DNA of 11,792 nucleotides, taken from assembly GCA_934613165.1 (NCBI GenBank), contig CAKTSW010000018.1, positions 1 to 11,792 on the forward strand. The letters are read 5' to 3'. Below the pieces are notes generated by a model. It saw nothing but the letters and a program-made list of their open reading frames with translations, had not been told where the DNA came from and did not search any database. The DNA comes from an uncultured Ellagibacter sp. (GTDB taxonomy: Bacteria > Actinomycetota > Coriobacteriia > Coriobacteriales > Eggerthellaceae). A program made the translations under genes and the position numbers. Shown here piece by piece: positions 1 to 7,052 of this stretch (the first letter of the stretch is position 1; the number at the start of each line of letters is the position of its first letter).

Positions 1-1722
1 GCCCGCCGCGCCGCCACGCAGGGCTTCCGTTTCAGCCCCGACACCGACGCGCAGCGCGACATGGAGCTCGCTTTCCCCTACCAGGAAACCCCCGACCAGC
101 TTGCCGCTATCGCCGACGTGAAGGCCGACATGGAAAGCGCCCGCCCGATGGACCGCCTCATCTGCGGAGACGTCGGCTTCGGCAAGACCGAGGTCGCGCT
201 GCGCGCCGCGTTCAAGGCCACGCAGGACAAAAAGCAGGTCATGGTGCTCTGCCCGACCACCATTTTGGCGCAGCAGCACTACGCCAACTTCAAGGACCGC
301 TTCGACCCGTTCGGCGTGGAAGTGGAGGTGCTCTCGCGCTTCCGCACGCCCGCCCAGCAGGCGCGCGCCCTTGCCGGGTTCGCCGACGGCAGCGTGTCGG
401 TGCTCGTCGGCACGCACCGCCTGCTCTCGCGCGACGTGAACCCTCACGATCTGGGGCTCGTCATCATCGACGAGGAGCAGCGTTTCGGCGTGGGGCACAA
501 GGAGCAGATGAAGAACCTGCGCGAGTCGATCGACGTGCTCACGCTTTCCGCGACGCCGATCCCGCGCACGCTCCAGATGTCGCTTTCCGGCGTGCGCGAC
601 ATGAGCCTCATCCTCACGCCTCCGGGCGACCGACGCCCGGTCGAGGTTCATGTGGGCGAATGGGACCCCGACGTCGTGTCGGCCGCGATTCGTCGCGAGC
701 TCGCGCGTGGCGGGCAGGTGTACTACGTGAGCAACCGCGTGCATTCGATCGAGGACGCGGTCGCCCGCGTTGTGGCCGCGGCGGGCGAGGCGCGCGTGGG
801 CGTCGCGCACGGGCAGATGTCGCGCGAGGAGCTCGAGCGCGTGATGGAGGACTTCAGCGCCGGCGAGCTCGACGTGCTCGTGGCGACCACCATCATCGAG
901 AGCGGCATCGACAACCCGCATACCAACACGCTCGTCATCGAGGACTCGCAGCGCTTGGGACTGGCGCAGATGTACCAGCTCAAAGGGCGCGTGGGGCGCT
1001 CGTCGACCCAGGCGTACGCGTACTTCATGTTCCCCGACCACGTGAACCTGACCGAGGAGGCCGAGGCGCGCCTCACCGCGCTCGACGAGCACACCGACCT
1101 CGGCAGCGGTATGCGCATCGCCATGCGCGACCTCGAGATCCGCGGCGCCGGCAGCCTGCTCGGCGCCGAGCAGTCGGGCAACATGAGCGCTGTGGGCTTC
1201 GATCTGTTCGCGCAGATGCTCGAGCAGGCCGTCTCGGCGACGCGCGAGGGCGTGAGCGCGGACTCAGACGCGCTGCCGCCGGCGCTGTCGGACATAACGG
1301 TGAACCTGCCGGGGCACACCTACCTTCCCGAGGAATACGTCCCCGACACCGACGAGCGCGTGCTGTGGTACCGCAAGATCGCCTCCGCGGCGACCGTCGG
1401 CGACGTCGACGCGATCGAGGAGGAGCTTTCCTCGAAGCGGCCCGACATGCCCGCCGCCGCGCGCAACCTCTTCATGAAGACGCGCACGCGCGCGTTCGCG
1501 AACGAGCACCGCATCGGCACCGTCACGGTGGTCGCCGGCAAGCTCATCGTCGAGCCCGTTTCCGTCCCTAAGGAGAAGATGATTCCCATACGGCGCGCGG
1601 GCGGGCGCTATATGTCGGAAAAACGCAAGCTCACCTTGCCGCTTCGGTATTTCAAGGTGGAAGAGGGCGACGCCTTGTTCGGCTGCGTGCTCGATTTCCT
1701 GAAGGAGCTCTTCAATGAATAG
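1..1722 (+). CDS. mfd: Transcription-repair coupling factor Mfd, C-terminal half (5' end outside window)
   Basis: Superfamily 2 DNA translocase that removes stalled RNA polymerase and recruits UvrA for transcription-coupled repair in the cytoplasm. The reading frame is open from base 1, so the gene enters from upstream; about 573 residues of a family that is usually about 1,100-1,200 are present. Visible in order: Walker [10 protein letters not shown] (nt 166-192), DEEQ box (469-480), SATPIPRTL motif [15 protein letters not shown] and QLKGRVGRS motifs V/VI, then the RecG/Mfd-type TRG region around [12 protein letters not shown] (about 1120-1170). The C-terminal TRCF domain starts near [15 protein letters not shown]. 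The N-terminal UvrB-like and RNA-polymerase-interaction domains are not in view. The ATG at position 61 is internal, because homology-like sequence continues upstream of it. The stop overlaps the next gene by 8 nt. RecG is less likely because of the TRCF C-terminus. Confidence 0.96.
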   Translation, partial: ARRAATQGFRFSPDTDAQRDMELAFPYQETPDQLAAIADVKADMESARPMDRLICGDVGFGKTEVALRAAFKATQDKKQVMVLCPTTILAQQHYANFKDRFDPFGVEVEVLSRFRTPAQQARALAGFADGSVSVLVGTHRLLSRDVNPHDLGLVIIDEEQRFGVGHKEQMKNLRESIDVLTLSATPIPRTLQMSLSGVRDMSLILTPPGDRRPVEVHVGEWDPDVVSAAIRRELARGGQVYYVSNRVHSIEDAVARVVAAAGEARVGVAHGQMSREELERVMEDFSAGELDVLVATTIIESGIDNPHTNTLVIEDSQRLGLAQMYQLKGRVGRSSTQAYAYFMFPDHVNLTEEAEARLTALDEHTDLGSGMRIAMRDLEIRGAGSLLGAEQSGNMSAVGFDLFAQMLEQAVSATREGVSADSDALPPALSDITVNLPGHTYLPEEYVPDTDERVLWYRKIASAATVGDVDAIEEELSSKRPDMPAAARNLFMKTRTRAFANEHRIGTVTVVAGKLIVEPVSVPKEKMIPIRRAGGRYMSEKRKLTLPLRYFKVEEGDALFGCVLDFLKELFNE

Positions 1723-2701
1723 CGGCCTACGAAAAAAGTACGCGTCGGGAATCGCATCGGCGCTGGTGGGAGGAGCGCTCTGGGGCTTTTCCGGCGCGTG
1801 CTCGCAGTACCTCTTCGCGCACTACGACATCGATTCCTCGTTCATCACGATGGCCCGCATGCTCGGTTCGGGGGTCTTGTTCCTGGTGCTTCTGCTCGTG
1901 ACGCGGCGCACGCAGATCGCGGCGATGATCGCCGACAAGAAGACGCTTGCCGGGCTTGCCGTCTTCGGCGTTGCGGGCCTGTTCGCCTGCCAGTACACCT
2001 ATATCTCCTCGATCGGGGCCACCAACGCGGGCACGGCGACGGTGCTTCAGAGCTTGGGAACCGTATGGGTCATGCTCGCAAGCTGCCTTCTCGCCCGCAA
2101 GGCCCCGCGTGCAGGCGAGGCTGCGGGGCTCGTCCTCGCGCTCGCCTCGACGTTCATCATCGCGACCCAGGGCGACCCGACTTCCATCGCGCTTCCCGCG
2201 GCCGGGCTTTTCTGGGGGCTTGCGAACAGCGTCACCGTGGCAATCTACATCATGTTCCCCAAGCGCCTGATGGCCCGCTGGGGAAGCTTGCCCGTCACGG
2301 GCCTCGGCATGCTTCTGGGCGGCGTTGCCGCGCTCGCCTTCTGGGCGGCGCCCGCCGCCTGCGGGGCGCCGCTTTCCGTGCCCGCGCTCGACGCCGCGGG
2401 GCTCGTCGTCCTCGCCGCCATCGCCGTTTTGGGCACGTTCGCGGCGTTCGCGCTCTACCTGCACGGCGTGTCGGTGGTCGGCTCGGTCACGGGAAGCCTG
2501 CTCGGCGCGATCGAGCCGGCAAGCGCCACCGTCATCGCGGCTCTGTGGCTCGGCACGTCGTTTACCGGTTACGACTGGGCGGGCTTCGCCCTCATGGTGT
2601 CGATGATCGTTCTCGTGTCCATCCCGGGCAAGAAGCCCCGGGTGCGCGCGATGTCAACCGGCGGCGCCGACGCGCGCGCCGCAGGAGAAGGGAAGGAATA
2701 G
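1715..2701 (+). CDS. EamA/DMT-superfamily transporter, 10 TM helices
   Basis: Inner-membrane permease of the drug/metabolite transporter superfamily (328 residues, slightly longer than the usual ~290-300). Two EamA repeats of about five hydrophobic helices each are visible (about residues 12-150 and 160-300). The first begins with the typical GALWGFSG motif and the second ends with the AIEPASATVIAALWLG signature of EamA repeats. A basic, Ala/Gly-rich tail of about 28 residues follows the last helix. The ATG at 1715 has AAGGAG at 1702-1707 and overlaps the end of mfd by 8 nt, so translation is probably coupled. The family exports or imports small metabolites such as amino acids; the substrate cannot be read from sequence. 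The dipeptidase gene 2 nt downstream hints at amino-acid or peptide metabolism, which is inference only. Confidence 0.9.
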   Translation: MNSGLRKKYASGIASALVGGALWGFSGACSQYLFAHYDIDSSFITMARMLGSGVLFLVLLLVTRRTQIAAMIADKKTLAGLAVFGVAGLFACQYTYISSIGATNAGTATVLQSLGTVWVMLASCLLARKAPRAGEAAGLVLALASTFIIATQGDPTSIALPAAGLFWGLANSVTVAIYIMFPKRLMARWGSLPVTGLGMLLGGVAALAFWAAPAACGAPLSVPALDAAGLVVLAAIAVLGTFAAFALYLHGVSVVGSVTGSLLGAIEPASATVIAALWLGTSFTGYDWAGFALMVSMIVLVSIPGKKPRVRAMSTGGADARAAGEGKE

Positions 2702-2703
2702 GA

Positions 2704-3786
2704 ATGGGGCTTCTGCGTATCGAGGACGACCCGTTGGGCGAGGCGTTCATGGCCGGGGCGGGCAAGGGCGCGCCCGACGGCGCGCGCTCCCGCAAAAACG
2801 TGCTTCACGTGTTCGACCTGCACTGCGACACGCTCGACCGCCTTGCGCTGCACGGCAACGGCGACGCCGCGTTCGCGTACATGGAAGGCGACGAGCGCAT
2901 CCCGCATGAGCGCATGGGCTCGCTTCTCGACAACGACGGCCACATCTCGCTCCGCCGGACGGGGAACTTCAACTGGTGCCAATGCTTCGCCGTGTTCATC
3001 CCCGACGACGTGCGCGGAGACGCCGCCTGGTCATTCTACCTGCGCATTCGCGATTTCTTCCAGGGAGAATGCGAACGCCATGCCGACTTTTTGGAGCAGG
3101 TGAGCACTTCCGACGACGCTAAGGCCGCGTTTTCGGTGGGGAAGACCGCGGGCATGCTCACCATCGAGGGCGCGGCGTTCCTCGCCGACGACGACCAGGC
3201 GCGCCCGCGCCTTAACGCCATCGCCGCCGACGGGGTGCGCATGGTCACGCTCACCTGGAACGGGCAAAACGCCCTCGGCAGCGGCAACGACACCGCGTTC
3301 GGCCTCACGCCGTTCGGCCGCCGCTGCGTCGCCGAGCTCGAGGAGCGCGACATCGTCGTCGATGTCTCGCACTTGAACGATGCCGGGTTCAAGGACGTGT
3401 GCGCGTGCGCCGAAAAGCCCTTCGCCGCGTCGCATTCGAACGCGCGGGCGGTGTGCAAGCATCCGCGCAACCTCGCCGACTGGCAGCTGCGCGAAATCGC
3501 CGATCGCGCCGGCATCGTGGGGCTCAACTACTACAATGACTTCCTGAACGACCGCGGCGACGAGGCGACGACGGACGACGTGCTGCGCCATGTCGACCGC
3601 ATCTTGAACGTGGCGGGCGAGGACGTGCTCTGCCTGGGAAGCGACTACGACGGCAGCGACGTGCCGCGGTGGCTTTCCCCCTGCACGGGGGTGGCGAAGC
3701 TGCACGATATCGTGCGCGACGAATTCGGCGAAGAGGTCGCGAACAAGATGTTCTGGGAAAACGCCGCTCGGTTCTTCGCGCGCTGA
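2704..3786 (+). CDS. Membrane-dipeptidase-type zinc dipeptidase (peptidase family M19)
   Basis: Zinc-dependent hydrolase of the renal dipeptidase (M19) family, which cleaves dipeptides, including ones with a C-terminal D-residue. All expected metal ligands are present with family spacing: H40-x-D42 (DLHCDTL), bridging E155 (TIEGA), H223 (DVSHL), H244 (ASHSNARAV) and D314 (GSDYDG). The length of 360 residues is normal. There is no signal peptide or lipobox, so a cytoplasmic location is likely, unlike the anchored mammalian enzyme. About 30 residues precede the first beta strand. The start at ATG 2704 is supported by AAGGAATAGG just upstream, partly inside the end of the EamA gene, and by the 2-nt gap to that gene's stop. 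It is probably the last gene of the mfd-EamA transcription unit. Natural substrate unknown; candidates are peptidoglycan-derived or dietary dipeptides. Confidence 0.92.
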   Translation: MGLLRIEDDPLGEAFMAGAGKGAPDGARSRKNVLHVFDLHCDTLDRLALHGNGDAAFAYMEGDERIPHERMGSLLDNDGHISLRRTGNFNWCQCFAVFIPDDVRGDAAWSFYLRIRDFFQGECERHADFLEQVSTSDDAKAAFSVGKTAGMLTIEGAAFLADDDQARPRLNAIAADGVRMVTLTWNGQNALGSGNDTAFGLTPFGRRCVAELEERDIVVDVSHLNDAGFKDVCACAEKPFAASHSNARAVCKHPRNLADWQLREIADRAGIVGLNYYNDFLNDRGDEATTDDVLRHVDRILNVAGEDVLCLGSDYDGSDVPRWLSPCTGVAKLHDIVRDEFGEEVANKMFWENAARFFAR

Positions 3787-3815
3787 CGCGGCCGCTCCCT
3801 CGCGACGGGCATCGT

Positions 3816-3854
3816 TCGGTATGGAATCTTGCTATAATCAAGATTCCATACCGA
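3816..3854. promoter_or_regulatory. Perfect 16-bp inverted repeat with 7-nt loop: putative operator and/or terminator
   Basis: The left arm (3816-3831, TCGGTATGGAATCTTG) is the exact reverse complement of the right arm (3839-3854); the loop is CTATAAT. In DNA it surrounds the -10 element of the downstream kinase gene, as expected for an operator. In RNA reading through from the dipeptidase gene it would form a 16-bp stem followed by TTTT (3855-3858), so it could also terminate that transcript. A perfect 32-base palindrome is very unlikely by chance. Which role it plays is inferred. Confidence 0.75.
3830..3838 (+). promoter_or_regulatory. Extended -10 promoter element (TGC-TATAAT) for the hybrid kinase gene
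   Basis: TGCTATAAT matches the extended -10 consensus TGn-TATAAT exactly. No good -35 hexamer lies 16-18 bp upstream, as is common for extended -10 promoters. Transcription would begin near 3845, inside the right arm of the palindrome, giving a leader of about 30 nt before the GTG start. The promoter's own transcript would therefore lack the left arm and could not form the hairpin. Confidence 0.6.
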
Positions 3855-3873
3855 TTTTGAAAAAGGTGAAGCC

Positions 3874-6678
3874 GTGCGAAACCCCAGCGTTCTTTCCGCG
3901 ATCTCGAAACGCGTCCTCGCGTTCTCGATCGCCTTTGCCGTGGCGTTTTCCCTTACGCCCATCGCTCCGTGCACGGCGCTCGCCAGCGACTCTGACGATT
4001 CCGGCGACGACGCGGTCAAGGTGGTCAAGGTCGGCTGGCTCTCCAACAACGAGGGCTTCCAGGAAGGCGAGCCGGGAAGCTACATGTCGGGCTGGGGTTA
4101 CGAGTACCTTCAGACGCTTTCGTACTACACGCCCGGTTGGGAATACGAATACGTCACCGGCACGTTCAGCGAGCTCATGCAGAAGCTCGAGGCGGGGGAA
4201 ATCGACCTCATGCCGAACATCTCCTACACCGAGGAGCGCGCGGAGAAGCTGCTGTTCTCGACGAGCCCCCAGGGAACGGAGCGGTACTACATCTACGCGA
4301 AGTCGTTCCGCGATGATTTGACGCGGGGCGACCCGAGCGCGCTTGACGGCCTTACCGTTGGCTGCATCGAGGGGCTCATGCAGACCCAGGTCGGCAAGGA
4401 ATGGCTGGAAAACGAAGGCGTTTCGTGCGCGTTCCGCTACTACACGACCTCGGAGGATCTTTACTCCGCGCTTTCGAACGACGAGATCGACGCCCTCATC
4501 ATGAACGACACGCTCTCCTCCGACGACGCCATGGCCATGTTCTCGGTCGGCGAGAACAACTATTATCTTGCGACGCCGAAATTGCGCCCCGACCTCATGG
4601 ACGACATCAACGCCGCCATGACCGCGATTCGGAGCGCGAACCCTCGCTACAACGACGAGGTCAAGACGAACTACTCGGTCAACAACGGCGGGTCGACGTC
4701 GCTTACGGGCGCCGAGCGATCCTGGCTTGACGAGCGCGGGTGGACCATTTCCGTCGGGTACCTCACCAACACGCTTCCGTACTCGGACGAAGCCTCGAAC
4801 GGGGGACTTGACGGGTCGCTTTCCGCCCTCGTCGACTCGCTGAGGGACAAGTTCGGCATAACCGTGAACACGGTGGCCTTCTCGTCGAACGTCGACATGA
4901 AGGCGGCCCTGCTCGACGGGTCGATCGACGCCGCCATGCCGGTCGTCAAGGACTATTGGCTCGCCGAGCGGGCGGAATGCATCCAGTCCTCGGTGATGAC
5001 GTCGTCCGCCATCGTCGCGGTGTATACGGGCGGGCGGCTCGAAGATGCGCTTGGGTCCATCGCGTATTGCCCCGAGTCGCTTCTGAATCGCAACCTTCTC
5101 GGTGTCCGCTTCCCCAACGCCCGCATCGTCGAATGCGAGAGCGCGGTGGAGTGCCTCGAGGCCGTGAAGCGGGGGGACGCCGGGTGCATGATCGTTCCCG
5201 TCGCGTGCATGGACGTGCTGCGCGAGCAGATCGACTTCTCGGGCCTGAAAACCGCGCAGCTTTCCGGCGACATCGACCTCACGTGCTGGATGAAGAGGGG
5301 AAACTCCGAGCTCTTGAGCATCGTCAACAAAGGCATCGTGGAAGCGAAAGACGAGATAACCTCCCGGGCGTACCATTACTCCACCGAAGACGACGAGTCG
5401 GCCCTCGTCCGATTCGTCAAGAAGAACCAACCGCTCGTCGTCACCTGTGTGATCGTGCTGCTGGTCGCGGTCGTGCTCACGCTCGGCTGGGCCCTGCGGA
5501 AAGCCAGGCGCGCGCAGCAGAAGGCCCAGGCCGCCAATGCCGCGAAAACGGCGTTCCTTTCCCGCATGAGCCACGACATCCGCACGCCCTTGAACGGCAT
5601 CGTCGGCCTTCTCGAAGTGAACGAGCTCGACCCCGAAAACGTCGAGCTCGCCCGCGAGAACCGCGCGAAGGCGAAGGTCGCGGCCCATCACCTGCTCACC
5701 ATCATCAACGACATCCTCGAGATGAGCAAGATCGAGGACCGCGCGATCGTGCTGGAGAACAAGCCCTTCAACCTGGTCGAGCTGTTCCGCGAGATACGCA
5801 TCTTGTCGCAGCTGCGCGCGTCCGACCGCGGCGTCTCGCTTTCCGTCGGGCCGGCGGAATCCCTTGAATACCCCGACGTGTACGGCAGCCCCACCCATGT
5901 GCGCCGCATCATGGTCAACCTGCTCGACAACAGCATCAAGTACAACAAGCCCGGCGGCAGCGTCACCTGCTCGTGCTCGGTCGTGCGCACGGAGGGCGAC
6001 ACGGTCGTCTACCGCTTCCTCGTCGCCGACACCGGCATCGGCATGAGCGAGGATTTCCTCGCGCATATCTTCGAGCCGTTTTCCCAGGCCGCCGACGACG
6101 CGCGCAGCACGTTCCAGGGAACGGGCATGGGCATGCCCATCGTGAAGGCGCTCGTCGAGGAGATGGGCGGCACGATCGACGTGCAAAGCGAGCTCGGGCA
6201 GGGGTCGACCTTCGCCGTCGTGCTGCCGTTCGCCATCGACCGTGACCCCGCCGAGCACAAGCGTGAGCGTGCGGGGGAGGCGGACTGCTCCATCGCCAAC
6301 ATGAACATCATGCTCGTCGAGGACAACGACCTCAACGCCGAAATCGCCGAGACCCTGCTCGAAAACGAGGGCGCCTCGGTGGTGAGGGTATGCGACGGCA
6401 AGGAGGCGGTCGACCTGTTCTGCCACAAGCTCCCCGGAACCTTCGACGCCATCCTCATGGACCTCATGATGCCGCGCATGAATGGTTACGAGGCCGCGCG
6501 CGCCATCAGGCTTTCCGACAGGCTCGACGCGTCGAGCATACCCATCATCGCCATGACCGCCAACGCGTTCGCCGAGGACGTCGAGGCGACGAAGGAGGCG
6601 GGCATGAACGGGCACCTTTCCAAGCCGGTCGACGTCGAGCTGCTCAAGTGCACGCTCGCGAGGTATCGCGACCGGTAG
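3874..6678 (+). CDS. BvgS-like hybrid sensor histidine kinase with two periplasmic-type SBP_bac_3 domains
   Basis: Membrane sensor (934 residues) predicted to bind a small solute outside the cell and autophosphorylate inside. Domains: signal peptide about 1-35 (hydrophobic stretch ending near ALAS); SBP_bac_3 domain 1 about 48-265; SBP_bac_3 domain 2 about 285-505; TM helix about 520-542; HisKA with H-box SHDIRTPLNG (H567); HATPase_c with N-box around N686, then DTGIGM and GTGMGMPIVK; receiver domain about 812-930 with E816/D817, phospho-acceptor D863 and K917. Domain 1 keeps the SYTEERAEKLLFS pattern (R122) and an acidic residue at D212, where amino-acid-binding proteins contact ligand, so an amino-acid-like ligand is plausible. 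There is no PAS domain and no C-terminal HPt domain, unlike BvgS/EvgS. The start is GTG 3874 with AGGTGA at 3864-3869. No response regulator is adjacent, so the output is unknown. Confidence 0.92.
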   Translation: MRNPSVLSAISKRVLAFSIAFAVAFSLTPIAPCTALASDSDDSGDDAVKVVKVGWLSNNEGFQEGEPGSYMSGWGYEYLQTLSYYTPGWEYEYVTGTFSELMQKLEAGEIDLMPNISYTEERAEKLLFSTSPQGTERYYIYAKSFRDDLTRGDPSALDGLTVGCIEGLMQTQVGKEWLENEGVSCAFRYYTTSEDLYSALSNDEIDALIMNDTLSSDDAMAMFSVGENNYYLATPKLRPDLMDDINAAMTAIRSANPRYNDEVKTNYSVNNGGSTSLTGAERSWLDERGWTISVGYLTNTLPYSDEASNGGLDGSLSALVDSLRDKFGITVNTVAFSSNVDMKAALLDGSIDAAMPVVKDYWLAERAECIQSSVMTSSAIVAVYTGGRLEDALGSIAYCPESLLNRNLLGVRFPNARIVECESAVECLEAVKRGDAGCMIVPVACMDVLREQIDFSGLKTAQLSGDIDLTCWMKRGNSELLSIVNKGIVEAKDEITSRAYHYSTEDDESALVRFVKKNQPLVVTCVIVLLVAVVLTLGWALRKARRAQQKAQAANAAKTAFLSRMSHDIRTPLNGIVGLLEVNELDPENVELARENRAKAKVAAHHLLTIINDILEMSKIEDRAIVLENKPFNLVELFREIRILSQLRASDRGVSLSVGPAESLEYPDVYGSPTHVRRIMVNLLDNSIKYNKPGGSVTCSCSVVRTEGDTVVYRFLVADTGIGMSEDFLAHIFEPFSQAADDARSTFQGTGMGMPIVKALVEEMGGTIDVQSELGQGSTFAVVLPFAIDRDPAEHKRERAGEADCSIANMNIMLVEDNDLNAEIAETLLENEGASVVRVCDGKEAVDLFCHKLPGTFDAILMDLMMPRMNGYEAARAIRLSDRLDASSIPIIAMTANAFAEDVEATKEAGMNGHLSKPVDVELLKCTLARYRDR

Positions 6679-6682
6679 CGGG

Positions 6683-6711
6683 CGTGTCGGGCGGGTTGGC
6701 TGCCCGACGTG
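6683..6711 (+). terminator. Candidate U-poor terminator hairpin after the kinase gene
   Basis: Arms GTCGGGC (6686-6692) and GCCCGAC (6702-6708) pair perfectly around a 9-nt loop. Two G-U pairs and one C-G pair extend the stem to 6683/6711. It begins 4 nt after the kinase stop codon. The following bases (TTGGTG) give almost no U tract, so termination may be weak or the hairpin may only protect the 3' end. Confidence 0.4.
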
Positions 6712-6717
6712 TTGGTG

Positions 6718-6808
6718 CGGCCGGCTTCGCTTCCCCCGGCCGTTCGGCTTCGGGCGCAAGGGGGGAGCTTTCCGCCCGCGGGCGCGACTTCGCGCCGCAA
6801 GCCGAACG
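6718..6808. other. Hairpin-dense GC-rich gap with a possible three-way-junction fold
   Basis: No gene fits in 6679-6883; what it holds is secondary structure. A hairpin CGGCCGG (6718-6724)/CCGGCCG (6736-6742) is followed by a 10-bp perfect pairing CGTTCGGCTT (6741-6750)/AAGCCGAACG (6799-6808). The latter encloses two more stems: CGGGCG (6751-6756)/CGCCCG (6773-6778) and GGCGCG (6781-6786)/CGCGCC (6791-6796). The first hairpin and the long stem share two bases, so they compete slightly. It could be a structured RNA, a REP-like repeat or a U-less terminator cluster; high GC makes some pairing expected. Confidence 0.35.
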
Positions 6809-6824
6809 AAAGCGCCGCGCATGC

Positions 6825-6852
6825 TTCTTTCCCGAAGATGTTCTGGTATCAT
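6825..6852 (+). promoter_or_regulatory. Probable promoter of tRNA-Leu
   Basis: An extended -10 element TGG-TATCAT occupies 6844-6852. A weak -35 candidate, TTCTTT, lies at 6825-6830 with a 16-bp spacer. Initiation near 6859 would leave about 25 nt of 5' leader before the tRNA. No other promoter-like sequence is seen close to the tRNA. Confidence 0.5.
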
Positions 6853-6883
6853 GTGCACGCTCGTTTTTCGGAACGGGGATCGT

Positions 6884-6969
6884 GCGGGCGTGGCGGAATT
6901 GGCAGACGCGCCAGATTTAGGTTCTGGTGGGCAACCCCCGTGAAGGTTCAAGTCCTTTCGCCCGCACCA
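6884..6969 (+). tRNA. tRNA-Leu (anticodon UAG)
   Basis: An 86-nt class II tRNA with encoded CCA. The acceptor stem GCGGGCG (6884-6890) pairs perfectly with CGCCCGC (6959-6965), followed by discriminator A and CCA (6967-6969). The anticodon stem CCAGA/TCTGG encloses the loop TTTAGGT, giving anticodon TAG, which reads leucine CUA and, by wobble, other CUN codons. A long variable arm (TGGG-CAA-CCCC) and a T-loop TTCAAGT complete the leucine type. The last two bases of CCA are also the first bases of a long stem-loop that leads into sstT. Confidence 0.97.
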
Positions 6970-7009
6970 ATTGGGGGGAGGGTGCTTCTCGGCACCTTCC
7001 CCCCAATTG
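6968..7009 (+). terminator. Long stem-loop starting inside the tRNA CCA end: U-less terminator or processing hairpin
   Basis: The left arm 6968-6985 pairs with the right arm 6992-7009: 18 consecutive pairs including one G-U, around a 6-nt loop TTCTCG. The stem contains a run of six G-C pairs and is very stable. No T run follows (CATTGTGCATG), so it is not a classic intrinsic terminator. It lies between tRNA-Leu and sstT and would have to open or be cut for normal 3' maturation of the tRNA. Confidence 0.65.
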
Positions 7010-7024
7010 CATTGTGCATGCAAT
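7006..7024. promoter_or_regulatory. 7-bp inverted repeat ATTGCAT-tgtgc-ATGCAAT in the sstT leader
   Basis: The arms 7006-7012 and 7018-7024 are perfect reverse complements around 5 nt. The left arm overlaps the last four bases of the preceding long stem, so the two RNA folds are mutually exclusive at that point. As DNA it could be a regulator binding site upstream of sstT. No convincing separate sstT promoter is visible, so read-through from the tRNA promoter is possible. Confidence 0.35.
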
Positions 7025-7052
7025 CGCGGAAGAAGGAAAGGAACACCCCTCA

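Noticed and set aside
660..1571. A 303-codon frame within mfd on the same strand
   Set aside because: Arg-rich alternative-frame translation over conserved Mfd helicase motifs.
6951..7010. tRNA 3' end as an integration (att) site
   Set aside because: No duplicated tRNA tail, integrase or foreign-looking gene is seen within the window.
6927..7052. Extended N-terminus for SstT beginning inside the tRNA
   Set aside because: The frame is merely open through tRNA-Leu and the hairpin; SstT homology and the ribosome site both support ATG 7053.
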